DNA of 64,000 nucleotides. Origin: Tanypteryx hageni. Taxonomy: Eukaryota; Arthropoda; Insecta; Odonata; Petaluridae. The stretch spans positions 65,424,850 to 65,488,849 of the forward strand of contig CM054113.1 in assembly GCA_028673005.1 (NCBI GenBank), read 5' to 3'. Both the position numbers and the translations under genes were made by a program. Under the pieces are notes generated by a model. It made no database searches and was not told where the DNA came from. It was given only the letters and a program-made list of their open reading frames with translations. This document shows positions 36,801 to 47,900 of the stretch, in pieces (position 1 is the first letter of the stretch; the number at the start of each line of letters is the position of its first letter).

Positions 36801-39800
36801 TTTCTAAAAATTCCAAATAGGTTATATAATAATAAATATTTTAAGAAACTGCAAGCAAATTTTAGGCTTCACAAAGAACAGAAATAAACTCAAACTATAG
36901 CCTTCTGATATTGAATATAGCCACAAAGCTCCAACAATTAAGAAAATAAAAAGAGCGTTCCTAAGACGAAACTAAGCGTCAATTGTTAACAATAGTCGTC
37001 GGTAGGTGACATGGTTATGGCAGCTAAAAATATAAGATACCTCTTAAACAATGCAGTTCCAATGACTTTCATAAGAAGGTGAAATAAAAAATTTCGCATT
37101 TTCCTGATTAATAGTTTCCGAGTTCGAGCACCCACAAAAAGTTTCTCCTGTTTTCCTAATATCTGGCTTAGATATATAGATGATGCTTTTGCTATTTTTA
37201 CTTTCTCCATACATAGTATATGGGAAAGTATTGCCTTATGAAAAAAGTTGATTTCAAGATTTCAATTGAAATACATGTTTTGAGGTCCCCTGAACACGTT
37301 TTGCCCATTTTCTCGATGATGTCTGTGTGTGTGTATGTGACAGCTTTTTTGTGGGTGCTTGAACTCAAAAACTATTAATCAGGTGATTGTGAAATTTTAT
37401 ATTTAAGATTTTTATGAAAGTCACAAGTACTGATTAGTTTTTGGTAAAAATTGGTCAAACGGAAGTGGGTGTTTCCTCTTGTCACTTATCCGTTATTTTT
37501 CTTGTTTGAAACATTTTCCCATATAATAATAATTGTCTAACAGATATCTTAAAAACTAAATTATTTAGCTGCCACCACCACGCCACCTACAGATGACTAT
37601 TGTTAACAATTGATGCTTAGTTACGTCTTAGTAACGCCTTTTTTATTTTCTTAATTGTTGGAACTTTGTGGCTATATTCAATATCACAAGGCTATGGTTT
37701 GAGTTTATTTCTGTTCTTTGTAAAGTCTAAAATTTTCTCGCAGTTTCTTAAAATATTTATTAAAATTATTATGCAACCCATTTGGAATTTTTAGAAATTT
37801 TACAGGTATGGAGAAAGTCATGTGGTGGCCACATCAGATTTTTTCATAAGTAAATGCAATTCAACAATTTCTCCGCAAAATTGATAGAATCAAGTTCACA
37901 GTACAAATTGAAAAATGCAAAAAACTTCCCTTTCTTGATCTTCAGCTACAAAGAGTTCATAACTCTAAATACCTTGAAATATACTGTAAAGCTGCACATA
38001 TTACTAGTCATTCCCCTTGATTCAAACCAACTGAAATTTCACAAACTGGCCACTTTCAACCACATGATCTGCTGTATATTAAGACCACGACTCAGTAAAA
38101 GGTACAGCTACAGCCAAGGGCTATGCTTTGATATAATCAATAATATGATATGAAAAACAAAACAATTAAAGTTGACAAGTCAACAATATCACAAATCCCC
38201 AAACAAAACACTCAAAAAATTTGATATGTACTTAACTTGAACATACTATTCATCTTACAATCACAGCCTAAACACTATCCCGAAAGTTAAAAATAGCATA
38301 CACATACAACAATAAAATCACAAGGATGTTAGACAACATCAAAGACACACCTGGACTTAAAAAATAGAGGCAAAATGAATGTGGAACACTACAAACATGC
38401 TAGATATGACAAGTCATGTGTAGCACAATATATTCATGATACAAATCACTCAATCACAATACAAAGCATGAAATTACTCAAAAACATACAAAATGAAAAC
38501 TAATTAGATGCTAATGGAAGCCTTTACATATTCCAAATATAAGCAATGTATTAAGCAATGACCAAGGGCTTTTGACCAAAACAACCTTCTCTCTCTTTCC
38601 CTTAACCACCTCCCCTTTTATAAACCATGACCCAACACATCCCAAGTACAGAAAGAGACACAGGACATATCCCCAAAACACAATCCTTCATTCTTCATAT
38701 GGAAATATGTATAGAGTTAATAGAAGCTTAAAAAGGAGTAACTTAGATGAATTCATTTGTATCATCAGGTCATTGCAAACCCGGGTACACGAATGTCTGT
38801 GTGTGCAGGTCACTGGTTCAGTAGAAACACCCATAAATTGAGTGTCCGAGTGTGTGGATGCTGGTAAGTCTCCTTTTTTGTTTGCCGTTTATAGTATTTG
38901 GTGGCTTCATTAAGAATTTGGTACTTGTGAATTATATACCCGCCACGACAGTGCACGCGCATACTTCCTCTTGTTTGTTAATTATTATTTGGGAAATTTG
39001 AACGTGAAGGAACATTGTGCTAGGCCCCACCAGGTTGGGTAAGTTAGTTGAAGTGTTTTTGGTTCCTTTACATATTACATGTGTTCCCCCTCGGGTTGGG
39101 TTGGGCAGGGTAGCATTCCGTGGCATGCATATAATTAACAAATACCACGAATTTCTATTATACCATAGGCAGCTTAAACAACTTTATTATTCATACTAAC
39201 CACATTTTTCAATAAAGATATTTCAACTTTTAACAAATAAAAAATACCCAATAAAATTATTTTTATCTGAATGGGATAACATTTTTGTTTAAATTACAAT
39301 TTCTTTTTGGTGATATCATTCCAAGTAATCCTTTTCCATACAGTTTTTAAAAGCAATCATGCATATACCTCTTATCCTACATTTCATAAGGTTACAATAT
39401 TTTCTAATTTAAATTGAAAATGTTTACCTATTTTATCACCATTAATAATTATCTGCTCAACTATCTACTCTGCTGTGTGCTGCATTATCAAAACTGCAAA
39501 TTTAACTCATACTGACTGGAAACAGCAAGAATTGCAGAAAAAATAATTTAAACATGCCTATTAGCTTTTGCTGAAAATAAACTAGGCGCTCAAAAAATGA
39601 GACAGCAGTCAGCTACCACACAAAATGAGAAATATGGCACAAAGATATGCCTAAAATTGGGCTATAGTTTTGAGAAAAATATAGTCTTCACTGATGAGAA
39701 TTTTTTAAATCCCAAAATATGAAGAATAAATGATGTTAATAGGAAAAATATCAAAGAAATTTAAGACAGAGTTTATTGAATTTCTTAAGTGATAACCAAA

Positions 39801-40882
39801 TATATTTATAGGTATACTATTGAGCAAAACAAACTATCAGAAAAAACTAAACCTTAAGCATATTTACTAATTAAAATATATAAAGCAAAAACTCTAAAGA
39901 AAAGTTACATCAAATTGAGAACGTTTAAAGAATGAAGTTTTCAGAGGCTAACTACCAAAATTTTAAAATTTCATTTTCTACTACACTATCTATTGTAACA
40001 ACTAAAACATTGTCAATTAAAAGTGTGAGTAAGCTTAATAAAAAGAAAGCTGAAAATATAAACCTTTGGTGATATGTTCCCTTGAGAATAGGCAGCATGG
40101 ATGTGCTTTAATTAGCCGAGAAACTGCTAATGCTGGGCCAAGGCGGCTTGGATTGCAATGTGACAGGAAGTTAGCCAGCTGCAACCTCACCTGATTACAC
40201 AGCTCATAAGAAGCACTATCATCTTCTCCGGCAAGCTGACCTAATATCCAATGCGTTACATTAACAATTTCCACCTGAAAAAATGAATGACTTTCGATGC
40301 CATATACTTTACATAATATCAATACAATTGAAGTTTTGTTTTAAAAAAGAATGTTATATAGAATCACATAGGCACTTTAAAGGTATATGAATAATCACTA
40401 TATTTCCAACTGTAAATATGATTTGGAGCAAGGCTTTCTGAAGAAAAATATTACAAACAGAAGTCTGCAAATTTTCTCGGCGTTTTCGGCAAGAAATAGA
40501 CAATGAGAGAGCTGCATTTTGATGATCTACAAAATACTTTGAATTTAAGTAAAACACGACTTACCTGTCTATCGATAGTTCCCTCCACATAGCCACCTTG
40601 ATCCATTGCCCAAAGGGCGTTTATAAATTTTTTCCTCACAAGAGTAGATAAGGATTCCGGGTGCCCTGATCCAAACGATTTTATCACTTCTGCACCCAAA
40701 GGAACAACAATATTGGCTCGAGTAGGACTTGAAGCGAGCCACTGCACAGCGAGACAAAGTACTCGATAACGATCATTCAAGTCCATTGAATCATCCTTTT
40801 GCTTTTGTATAAGTTGTCGTTTTTTCGTTATATCCCAACTCTTATGGCATGCAATAAATTCCAGCACTTCATCAGTTTTCAT
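18871..40882 (-). CDS. Ubiquitin-specific protease, USP35/USP38 family
   Basis: Nine coding exons join without a phase break: 40565-40882, 40064-40274, 35903-36217, 34871-35226, 25240-25341, 24601-24768, 23556-23809, 22734-23024 and 18871-20947, giving 1363 residues. The N-terminal ~540 residues are the helical USP35/38-type region, with SHMLLGFQHSPE. The USP domain follows: Cys box GLSNLGNTCYANSVLQALF (catalytic Cys about 561), QQHDCSEF, zinc-binding CxxC pairs CLSC (about 904) and CTKC (about 1014), His box HSGFSLDGGHYYTYAR (catalytic His about 1227) and the WCMLNDS Asn/Asp (about 1251). An acidic Glu/Asp-rich insert at about 690-745 and long disordered linkers make it longer than human USP35/38 (just over 1000 residues). 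The C-terminus ends in a Gly-rich tail, as in USP35. Family members cleave ubiquitin from substrates. The exon 3 donor is GC rather than GT. It is divergent from the CECR2 homologue. Confidence 0.95.
20948..22733 (-). other. USP intron 8
   Basis: The intron contains the Tigger-derived element at 21038-21799. The rest (21800-22733) is AT-rich with a short GGTGGT/ACCACC hairpin near 22570-22590 and nothing else recognised. Confidence 0.7.
21038..21799 (+). mobile_element. Tigger/pogo-type deletion derivative
   Basis: The terminal inverted repeats CTGTATTGTCCCGAATATAA and their complement are near perfect, flanked by TA at 21036-21037 and 21800-21801. Inside on the plus strand are two transposase scraps. 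One is an N-terminal start with MGDKKGVDHVEKKG and a DNA-binding-like RRIRQSYHMNFKI. The other is a catalytic-domain piece with MPKEKLPSGVIFHVQGWM and LDWLKVVWG. The block between them is deleted. The second scrap aligns with the MPKEK...VHVHEKGWM region of the Tigger at 48.6-49.9 kb. Confidence 0.85.
23951..24497. mobile_element. piggyBac-type MITE
   Basis: TTAA lies at 23947-23950 and 24498-24501. The inner ends are CACATTTGCTGCC and, on the minus strand, TACATTCACTGCC. A TTAA target plus short inverted ends without a gene fits a non-autonomous piggyBac copy in USP intron 6. Confidence 0.75.
25858..26476. mobile_element. piggyBac-type MITE
   Basis: Left flank TTAA (25854-25857), right flank TTAG, probably a mutated TTAA. 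The ends are CCATTTAACTGCTATGC and CCCTTTAACTGCTACAT on the minus strand. A central palindrome, CCCTTTGATTCCCC against GGGGAAACAAAGGG, lies near 26088-26120. It lies in USP intron 4. Confidence 0.75.
26765..28799. mobile_element. hAT element with perfect 8-bp target duplication
   Basis: The target duplication GATGAGTA is identical at 26757-26764 and 28800-28807. The ends are CAGGGCTCCAGAAATCCAC and, on the minus strand, CAGGGCTCCTAAAATAATAG, with more subterminal similarity around CCACTTGCC. No transposase frame is intact. A 572-bp TA-flanked MITE (27375-27946) is inserted within it. Confidence 0.9.
27375..27946. mobile_element. TA-flanked MITE nested in the hAT element
   Basis: The ends are CAGTATATGCTGGTGTATCA and CCATATATGCCGCCGTATAA (minus strand), both running into AGTCGACCTT, with TA on each side (27373-27374, 27947-27948). 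No coding sequence was seen. Confidence 0.8.
29111..29904. mobile_element. hAT-type non-autonomous element with three right ends
   Basis: ATAGCAAA is duplicated exactly at 29103-29110 and 29905-29912. The left end is CAGTGGCGGATTTA and the outer right end is AATCTGCCACTG. Two further right-end copies occur inside, at 29377-29390 (TAAATCCGCCACTG) and 29562-29575 (TAAATCTGCCACTG), each preceded by GGGGCCCC or GGGGGCCC. The element therefore contains serial copies of its own end. Confidence 0.85.
30120..30252. repeat. Minisatellite, unit about 66-68 bp
   Basis: Two adjacent imperfect copies contain CCTAGC, GTAACATTT or GATAACATTT, GTTCAAAAT and CAGAAAATC. Degraded copies lie at about 29050-29100, 29918-29960 and 34000-34080. 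The hAT element at 29111-29904 splits this array, and the long-TIR element begins at its right edge. Confidence 0.65.
30260..33933 (-). mobile_element. DNA transposon with long terminal inverted repeats, superfamily unassigned
   Basis: The left end (GGGCCATTTCACGGCATTTT from 30260) and right end (complement of the sequence ending 33933) are inverted repeats over roughly 480-570 bp, out to about 30745 and 33360. The sequence beside both outer ends reads GTTT, a possible 4-bp duplication. A second partial copy of the left arm sits at about 30761-31175, so the left side carries two arms in tandem. The interior encodes, on the minus strand, a decayed DDE-like protein (31370-32640). Confidence 0.8.
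31370..32640 (-). pseudogene. Decayed DDE-like protein of the long-TIR element (uncharacterised family)
   Basis: Reading across frameshifts on the minus strand gives collinear motifs: KILTLLPSKWS (about 32475), LVKAFYES (about 32310), a NYAFVVQDEGFHWNNKQAT block (about 31885), FVSISECIKHDTVAVHLFQK (about 31790), IYYFSDCASGQYKNKKNF (about 31690), CDGIGGTIERLAAKESL (about 31560) and NLVEERFCRAR (about 31410). I recognise this order from a large set of uncharacterised proteins in arthropods and cnidarians. The FSD and CDG aspartates are candidate catalytic residues, which is inference. Stops occur (for example in the FS-stop-NYAF segment) and several frames are needed, so the copy is dead. Confidence 0.7.
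36640..36735 (+). repeat. Short repeat shared with 39018-39110
   Basis: The shared core GTTGGGTAAGTTrGTkGAAG is followed by TGTTTTT in both copies (here with an AATTGGG variant). No coding or terminal-repeat structure was recognised. Confidence 0.5.
36755..37860. mobile_element. Palindromic interspersed element with ~300-bp arms
   Basis: The left arm begins AATCTGATGTGGCCACCACA at 36758 and the right arm ends with its complement near 37845. The arms share GACTTTCTCCAT, CCAACAATTAAGAAAA and GTTAACAATAGTC blocks in inverted order. The right half (37205-37855) is a nearly full inverted copy of the repeat at 6766-7470; the left half is a shorter direct copy. The junction near 37195-37220 is the short palindrome ACTTTCTCCATACATAGTAT. 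It looks like two head-to-head copies rather than one simple TIR element. Confidence 0.75.
37856..38560 (+). pseudogene. Penelope-like element remnant (RT end to GIY-YIG region)
   Basis: The plus-strand frame gives FTVQIEKCKKLPFLDLQLQR and then AAHITSHSP...QLKFHKLATFNHM, matching the post-catalytic RT segment of Penelope-like elements (xLPFLDV...YRKPTHTD...H). Further right, degraded frames include a CSTIYS/SVAQYIHDTNHSI-like segment resembling the GIY-YIG endonuclease tail (AQHxxxTxHxI). The RT catalytic core is missing and stops are frequent. Confidence 0.7.
39018..39110 (+). repeat. Short repeat shared with 36640-36735
   Basis: The core GGTTGGGTAAGTTAGTTGAA and the following TGTTTTT repeat the 36.64-kb copy. 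A G-rich GGGTTGGGTTGGGCAGGG run follows near 39090-39110. Confidence 0.5.
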
Positions 40883-41974
40883 GTCTAATATTGTAACAGC
40901 TATGTGGTTACAGAAAAATATTTAGCCACAATTCGTTGTTTTTAAGTCATGTTATATACCGATTGTAACAAATTGCCACTACATATACACTAAGTACTTC
41001 CAACAAATTATAGCATAAGCATTAATGTGCAGAATATTAATTCTGCTGCTCCGATTGAAAATGACAATTGGTAAACTCAAAGCACTTCGTCATGATCTTG
41101 CTTAATAAGAACCTACAAATTTTAGGCAATGAAAAATGACTTCATTTATAACATAAACAGACACGCCTCTAAACTAACCGCCACTCGCTTAACTTTAAAA
41201 CCCAATATAAATAATAAGCTTGTGTATAACATTAACTTCCAATTAATACGACAAGAACGACTACCAAAAAATCAACAACTAGCTATTTTTCCGTATGGTG
41301 CATGAACTTCGACGATTTTTTTGTTTAAAGGTTTTACGGAACACTGCAAACTTTAAGAAGCATTACCGGAATAATTTAATTTAAATACAACTAAATTGAG
41401 ATCGAACTCTTCACTCACAACTGACGGATCTGTGAACAAGTTGACTCACGATTACTTTTGTCATATCCGGTCAACAGCAAGTTGTAATGAAATGAAATAT
41501 AATTTGTTTGTGAATAATATACGTATGACTATATTTCTTCGGAAAAATATGAGTTATTTTAGATAGCTTTACTTGATAATAACAGTTTTTTATAATAAAA
41601 TCAAACAAGAAAGCGACATCGCTGCAGAACAGAAATCGCTCGAAACCACAACTATTGGTAGTTGCACACGATTACGTTAATTCCAACGTCGACTTTGTGG
41701 GTTTCAAAAATTTATTTAAATAATTTGTAAATCGATTTTAGCATATTTAAAAGCGATGCAGTTGTCAGGGATTTAATCTTTCATCAATTGTTATCTATCT
41801 CTAAGATGATAACATAGGGCGCAACTGGCAACTGTTCTAAATTGCAGAAGATGCATCGTTGTCTCGAAATTTTCTGTATCTATTCCCTTCGGTTAGTTTT
41901 CTTGTAAATATGTATTCAATTTATTTACATTGAGTCTTAGTCATAAAGGGATTACGGTCAGGCGACTAGATACA
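40883..41974. promoter_or_regulatory. Probable bidirectional promoter between USP and CECR2 homologues
   Basis: The two genes are divergent, with 1092 bp between start codons. The interval is AT-rich and has no transposon ends, unlike most of the window. I could not place transcription starts. Both 5' untranslated regions must lie here unless upstream non-coding exons exist. Confidence 0.6.
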
Positions 41975-44900
41975 ATGAGTGATGTTAGAAGTATGAAGCT
42001 ACTTTTTGGAACGTATTATTTGACGTAAGTGAAATATTAGACTTTATTGAACTAAATACGACGTAAAATATCTACAATGCACACTAAAATACACAAGTGT
42101 ACAAAATATTAATGATTTTTACCTAACGTTTCGTCAATGGTCATCTTGATATTAATGTTGACGATTGCATTTCATTTGTTTCAAGAACCCGGATTTAATG
42201 GACTTCCGCTGATTCAAATGATCCAAACATTAGAAGAAATTTGATGTTTTTCAGTACCAAGACCTGCCAATTTTGTTTAGAAGACGGGTTCTACAAATGG
42301 ACGGTTTGTAGATTAATGAAACTAAATGGATTTGTTTGTAGAAATACGATTTAGGTCATCTTATAACAAGCGTTCTGAGGTCCTTGCACGTTTAGCTATA
42401 CTTCAAGAAATAGCTAGTACTTTTTAGTAATAATTTCATTAATACTAAGTTTTTACAAGCGAATGAACTCTTTATTACCGTAATAGTGTTGTTTGATATC
42501 TGATGCGTAGCACTCGGTGTATAGTGTAGTAAAATTGCTTTGTTTATTCCAGATATACAATCATGGTGGGAGGTTCCAAGTATTGCTCATTTCTGCTCTT
42601 TATTTCGAGCAGCTTTCAACCTTCTTGATTTTGATATTGAGGTAAACTCCAGTTTTTTATTTATTAGTGTCTTTTATATTTGTATGAAATGTTTCGAACC
42701 AAGAAGATTTAAGCAAGTGTAATTTAATTCTATTTTAAAAGTATTTTGTTTAACATTACATTTGGAAAAATTGGCAAAATTGCGTGTTATTTAATAATGT
42801 GCTCATATTATTAATATTTAACTGCACGTTTATAATTGTATAGTGTCAACTTGAAATAATAACTTTTCAAATTTAAAACTTTTTATCTGCAATTTCCATT
42901 AATATAATTCTTAGTGTGTATTGTTATGAATGATAATCTATCACGGTTCCATATTTTCTGTAGGAGCTTGAAGAAGCATTGCTTACAGACGGAACAGAGG
43001 ATTCTGGAAGCTCCCTATTGCAAGAGCTGATGGTACGTCTCTTGGCTGGCTGTGTGCCATCAGCCCAAGGCTGTATTTCCATTTTCAACTATCAGATGTT
43101 TCTACGACGACTATTTAGGCAGAAATGCCAGGTTAGTCGATAAACATAAGTGTATAATACATAATGAAATTATCTGACTAGGCAAAAAGATATTTACATG
43201 TATTGAAAAAATGGAAAAACTTACATCGCTGATAGTGTTGAGTTATAATGATTTACAATCTTTAAAATGTTTTTAACTTCTTTCAGCATATTAATCTTAT
43301 AGATTGCTATAAGTAGTCTTATTATAGTTAGCTTGGTATTCTATTTGTGAGTCGATTGTCTTTTAAATTTAATCTTAAGTTGTTTATATGCCTGCACCAT
43401 GGTGATTCACTGGTGTCTAGCCATCTGATTTTATCAACAATATACCCAGATGAAGTTGGAATTCATGACAATTAGCTCATTATATTTAGTTTAAGGTAGT
43501 TAATCCAAAAGAATAATGCATCCCATAAATACTATTATGAGAAATGTAACACTACATATTAAATAGATAAAACAGTCAATATAAATTCCAATGACAGATA
43601 AAGCTTTGCATGATATTTATAATTGTGTATGTATGTAGAATAAGTATAAATGGTGATTTTGTGGATAATACCAATAATATCTTATTATTGTATTTAAAAT
43701 ATTTTATAATATAATTTATAATGAATTATCACTAGAATTTCGTATTTAAAGCACACATTTCCTTGGAGAAATGTTAGCTTATAAGGTTAATTTGATTACA
43801 TAGCATAACTTTATTATTAGCTCAAGAAGTTTTTGATGTTCTTGATAATTACTACATATGTAAAAGTCATAAAGGCATTTTACATGAACCTATTGTTTCT
43901 AAAATAAAATTATAAAATGTTTTATTTAAGAATGTCACTCAACAATTTAAAATCATCAAGTTTTTTGTTTGGATAAGTATTGATTATTGACTTCTGATAA
44001 TTGACAGATTTAATGCAAATCATTTATATCTACACCGTTACTGACAAGTGCCATTTATGCAGACTATGTAGATCCATAGGTTTTTTAGAGTTTGCCACAA
44101 ACATTCTTCTAGATTATTGTAAAAAGATACTTGGTAATGATGCAAATTATCGGAATTCACATTATCTGGATTTCCAATTATCCTAATCAGTTAAAAAAAC
44201 ATCTGAAAAAAACTAAACTATGGACTGCCTTCAAATTTCGATGGGTGCAATTTGTTATCAGCTTCCAGCTACTAAACCTTTGGTCCCATCTTCTAAACTA
44301 AACAAAATACAGACTGCCAACTATATGATATTGCAATTTTTAAATTGTCTAATTATGTAGATTTTTTATTATCTGTATCACTGTCGGACAAAATTACTCT
44401 GAATAGTCTGTGCTCTCTTGTTTGTAATGTGGTTTTGTTTAAGGACCATTGCTTCTTTTACTGCTATAAAATTTTTCATAATATCATGATTAAGGTCTCC
44501 TAAAGTTTTCTATGTGCTTTTTCATTAATTTATGGACATTTTCCCATGATTTGAAAATAAAAGAAAGATTAGACCATAAAACAAAAATGCACTATTTATG
44601 AAGAAATCTAAAAATTAAAGTTGATTAATCAACAAATAAAGTATTGTAGTGCATAAGAAGTTAATTATGTTGGTCAATATAAATGTATTTATCAAAAATG
44701 TGAATTTTAGCAATACAGTAAAAGTAGCTGTCATGTATGGTGGAAATTATGACCCTGTGGTCAGCATTCAAAACGTTAAAATCTCTGTTGTAAGAATCAC
44801 TTCCCATGTCATATTTCTTTATCAGGAATATGGCAGAGACAATCCATTCAACACAGATATGGACTTCCAGTTCCTACCATTAAGGAGTAAGGTGGAAATT

Positions 44901-47900
44901 CTTCATGCACTGTGTGACTTTCGACTTGATGCAGATGATGTTCAGGACTTGCTTAAGGTAAAGAGGTTTTGATGTAGATTATAGATCGTTAAGAATATTT
45001 AAAGGTGTTCTTATCTTGTGAGGAAGTGCTTTAGGGTATTATACTTTGATTTTAAAGAAATATTTTTTATTAGCACCTTATACAGTTTCAGACTCTTACT
45101 CATCGTTCCAAAATTCAGAAACACCCGAAAACCAGTTATTTTTTCAAAAGCACTGCATCAGTCTTGGTTCTCAGACATTATTTCAATTAAGGTAGTATTA
45201 TAGACAGAATGAAAATATTTTAATTTCTGATTTGTATATTTTTTACATTAACCCTTTGAGTGCCAGGCAGTTTTCTTGTAGCTATCCCGAAATTACCAGG
45301 CAATTTTTGTTGAATTTACAGCAGTGTAGGAAAAAATTACATCTCCCTCAATTTTCAAGGTATCTTTTTGAAATTTTTACAGAACATTCAGTACATATAG
45401 CTTTCTATCTAGAACATAGGACTTAAGGACTAGATATCATACTACTAGTGTAAAATGAATGCTTAACATTAAAATTACCTTTTTAGAAAAACAATTGAAG
45501 TTTGAAATTAGAAATGTTAAAAAAAATTACTTAACTCGTATATTTGTCGTATTTCTTAAATCCCAGTATGCTATTTGGCCACACAAAAAAAATATGCTCC
45601 TATGATTCGTGGTTTTTGAAAAATAAAATGTTTTATACAACACTAACACACACAATTTATACACACTTGTTCCTCTACATCCTAACATTTATGCTTACAG
45701 TTTAATTTATACTAGTTACCTATATTCAATAGTTGTTGTATCAGATTCTAATGCTCGAATTTTATGCCTTGTTATATAGCATATCTATATACAGTAGAAA
45801 CACATTTATCGGGTTCTCAATGACCCGGACTTACGGATTATCCGGACCTATAGACGGACAGAACAATAGACGCCACCAGCGGGCGAGGTTCAAGGTCATG
45901 CATTCTAAAAGTAACTACATTGTAGGAAATGACTCACTCGCTCTCCCGTTCCCACCCATCCTCACCTCATAATCTGCCAAGGAAGGAACACTTGACGCCT
46001 TCCGTTCCCACCATTTTATATTTGTCAGTTCAGAGCTAACTTTATTTAATGTTCGTCATTTTTACTTTTACTTCACAACCTTTTATCTACTGTTTAAAAA
46101 ATTGTATAGTTCTGTACTGTCTTTTAAAACAAAATTGTATTATTTAAAGAAATTTATTTAATTATTATTTATTTAATTTTTAACATCCTATAGGATCTGA
46201 AAAACAATGTACATTATGAAGAATTTCCGGATTATCCAGATTTTTGGTAATCTGGACCGGGTCCGGTCCCATCAAGTCTGGATAAATGGGTTTCTACTGT
46301 ATAAGCAATGTGAACAAATAAATAATTCCCATTTCCAATAGTACTGCCACAAATGCTTTCATTTCTGTGACAGCAACAGGCCTCTACTGACTAACTCTAG
46401 CATTGGGTGATAATTGCTGTTGTGAGCCAAGAAACTGATTTGCATATCTTATAGTTTCATTTACAGTGCTTGAAAAATTTCATGCTGGCTCACCAGTCAG
46501 GCAAATATCTCACTCGTCAGCTGAAAATCACCATCGCCCCAGAGATCCCAAGGCTGGCAAGCAAAAAAAACACCCTCGGTGCCAAAAATGAAATGTTAAT
46601 GATTTACACTTTCATTGAACTATATCTTTATTTTCATTTTTGCCTGATGTAACTATCAATATTCAACCACGTATATCACACAAAATATATTAGTATGTAC
46701 ATCAGTCTACATGACAATTAATATAAAAAACTCATACATATTATCAGTGACACAACAGCAAGCAATAGTTTGATGAAACTTACTGTTCATATCTTCTTAG
46801 GTGTCAGCATACCACTTCCAGAGGCATGGGATTTATGACCTTGAACATGTCTTACAGTTTTTGCACCAAAATACCACCTGTCTATGGCCTTATCAGGTTT
46901 AAAGGCATGCACCGCGTAGGGAAATCCCCTGGATGTGCTTGTAGAAGTGGCTGTAGTTAACTACTTAGCAGCTGCAACATTCACTAAATTAAGTAGCTTG
47001 GCAATTTTTCCAAATATTTCAATTCAACAATAGATATAACGTATAAATAATTGCAAATTGAACTGACTGCTCTATTGAATTTTTTACTCATCAACTAAAA
47101 ATTTTCACTCGTCATGGACGAGCAGACGAGTGCGTTTTTCATTATTCATTTACTATTAGATTCCAAAGGGAAAGAGTGAAAAACAGGTAGAAATGTGGAA
47201 TAAATATGGCATCATGGGATGGGGCATGTTTTGGACAAGGTGTTTCAAGGGATAAAGGATAGGGCTGGAATGGTGTGTAATGGTATGCTAGAATTTGTTT
47301 ATTATTATAGATATCATTATCATGTTCCTCATTATCAACAAAACTTTCACTATCTGAGAACTGCAATACGACAACTATGATGGACAATAATGTAACTATT
47401 GTCGCTTTCTGCATCTGAAATTATGAAACGTGGTTTACAACTTCTTGTGGGAGTTTGCATTACAGAATCAACATAATCATCATCGTCACAAAGAATATTT
47501 ATATAGTCCACTATATCTTCATAATTGTCAAACACAATTATTAATTATTACAGGTTGCAAAAATTAGGTCAAGTTCAAAAATGCATAAAATCAAAAAAAA
47601 ACCAATGAGATGGAAACTAGCGGCAGGCTCTGAAACTACACTCTTGTCATAGGCAGACTTGTAAGATATCATCGATCGCGCTCTTGGTACTTTAGACGAG
47701 AGTTGCAAGGAGCACGATAGAGCTCCTTGGCACTCTAAGGGTTATTTGTACCTGGTTTAACATTTCTCCAATTGTGTTTCAATAAAACCACATCCTTATT
47801 AAAAATTTTACTGTTTATGTATACCAGTTTACTATTTCAATTATTCTTTCTTTTCTGGTAAATTATCCCAAAGTAATATAATTTCACAAGAATTTAGTTC

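Larger units (their letters stand above)
36218..40063 (-). other. USP intron 2
   Basis: The 3.85-kb intron contains the palindromic repeat (36755-37860), a Penelope-like remnant (37856-38560) and a short repeat copy at 39018-39110. The stretch 39110-40060 is AT-rich without recognised features. Confidence 0.7.
45252..47741 (-). mobile_element. piggyBac element, internally rearranged
   Basis: The left end is TTAA (45248-45251) then CCCTTTGAGTGCCAGGC. The right end on the minus strand is ATAA then CCCTTAGAGTGCCAAGG, so the right target copy has one change. A minus-strand transposase N-terminus lies near the right end (47142-47535), the expected place. A TA-flanked Tigger MITE (45792-46299) is inserted inside. 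Confidence 0.8.

Noticed and set aside
38570..38850. 89-codon plus-strand frame as a small gene
   Set aside because: It has no recognisable domain and lies in a repeat-rich USP intron downstream of the Penelope remnant.
41991..42035. Longer first CECR2 exon ending at the GTAAGT near 42025
   Set aside because: That donor leaves the wrong phase for the next exon; the GTATGA donor at 41991 gives phase 1, which restores SWWEVP.
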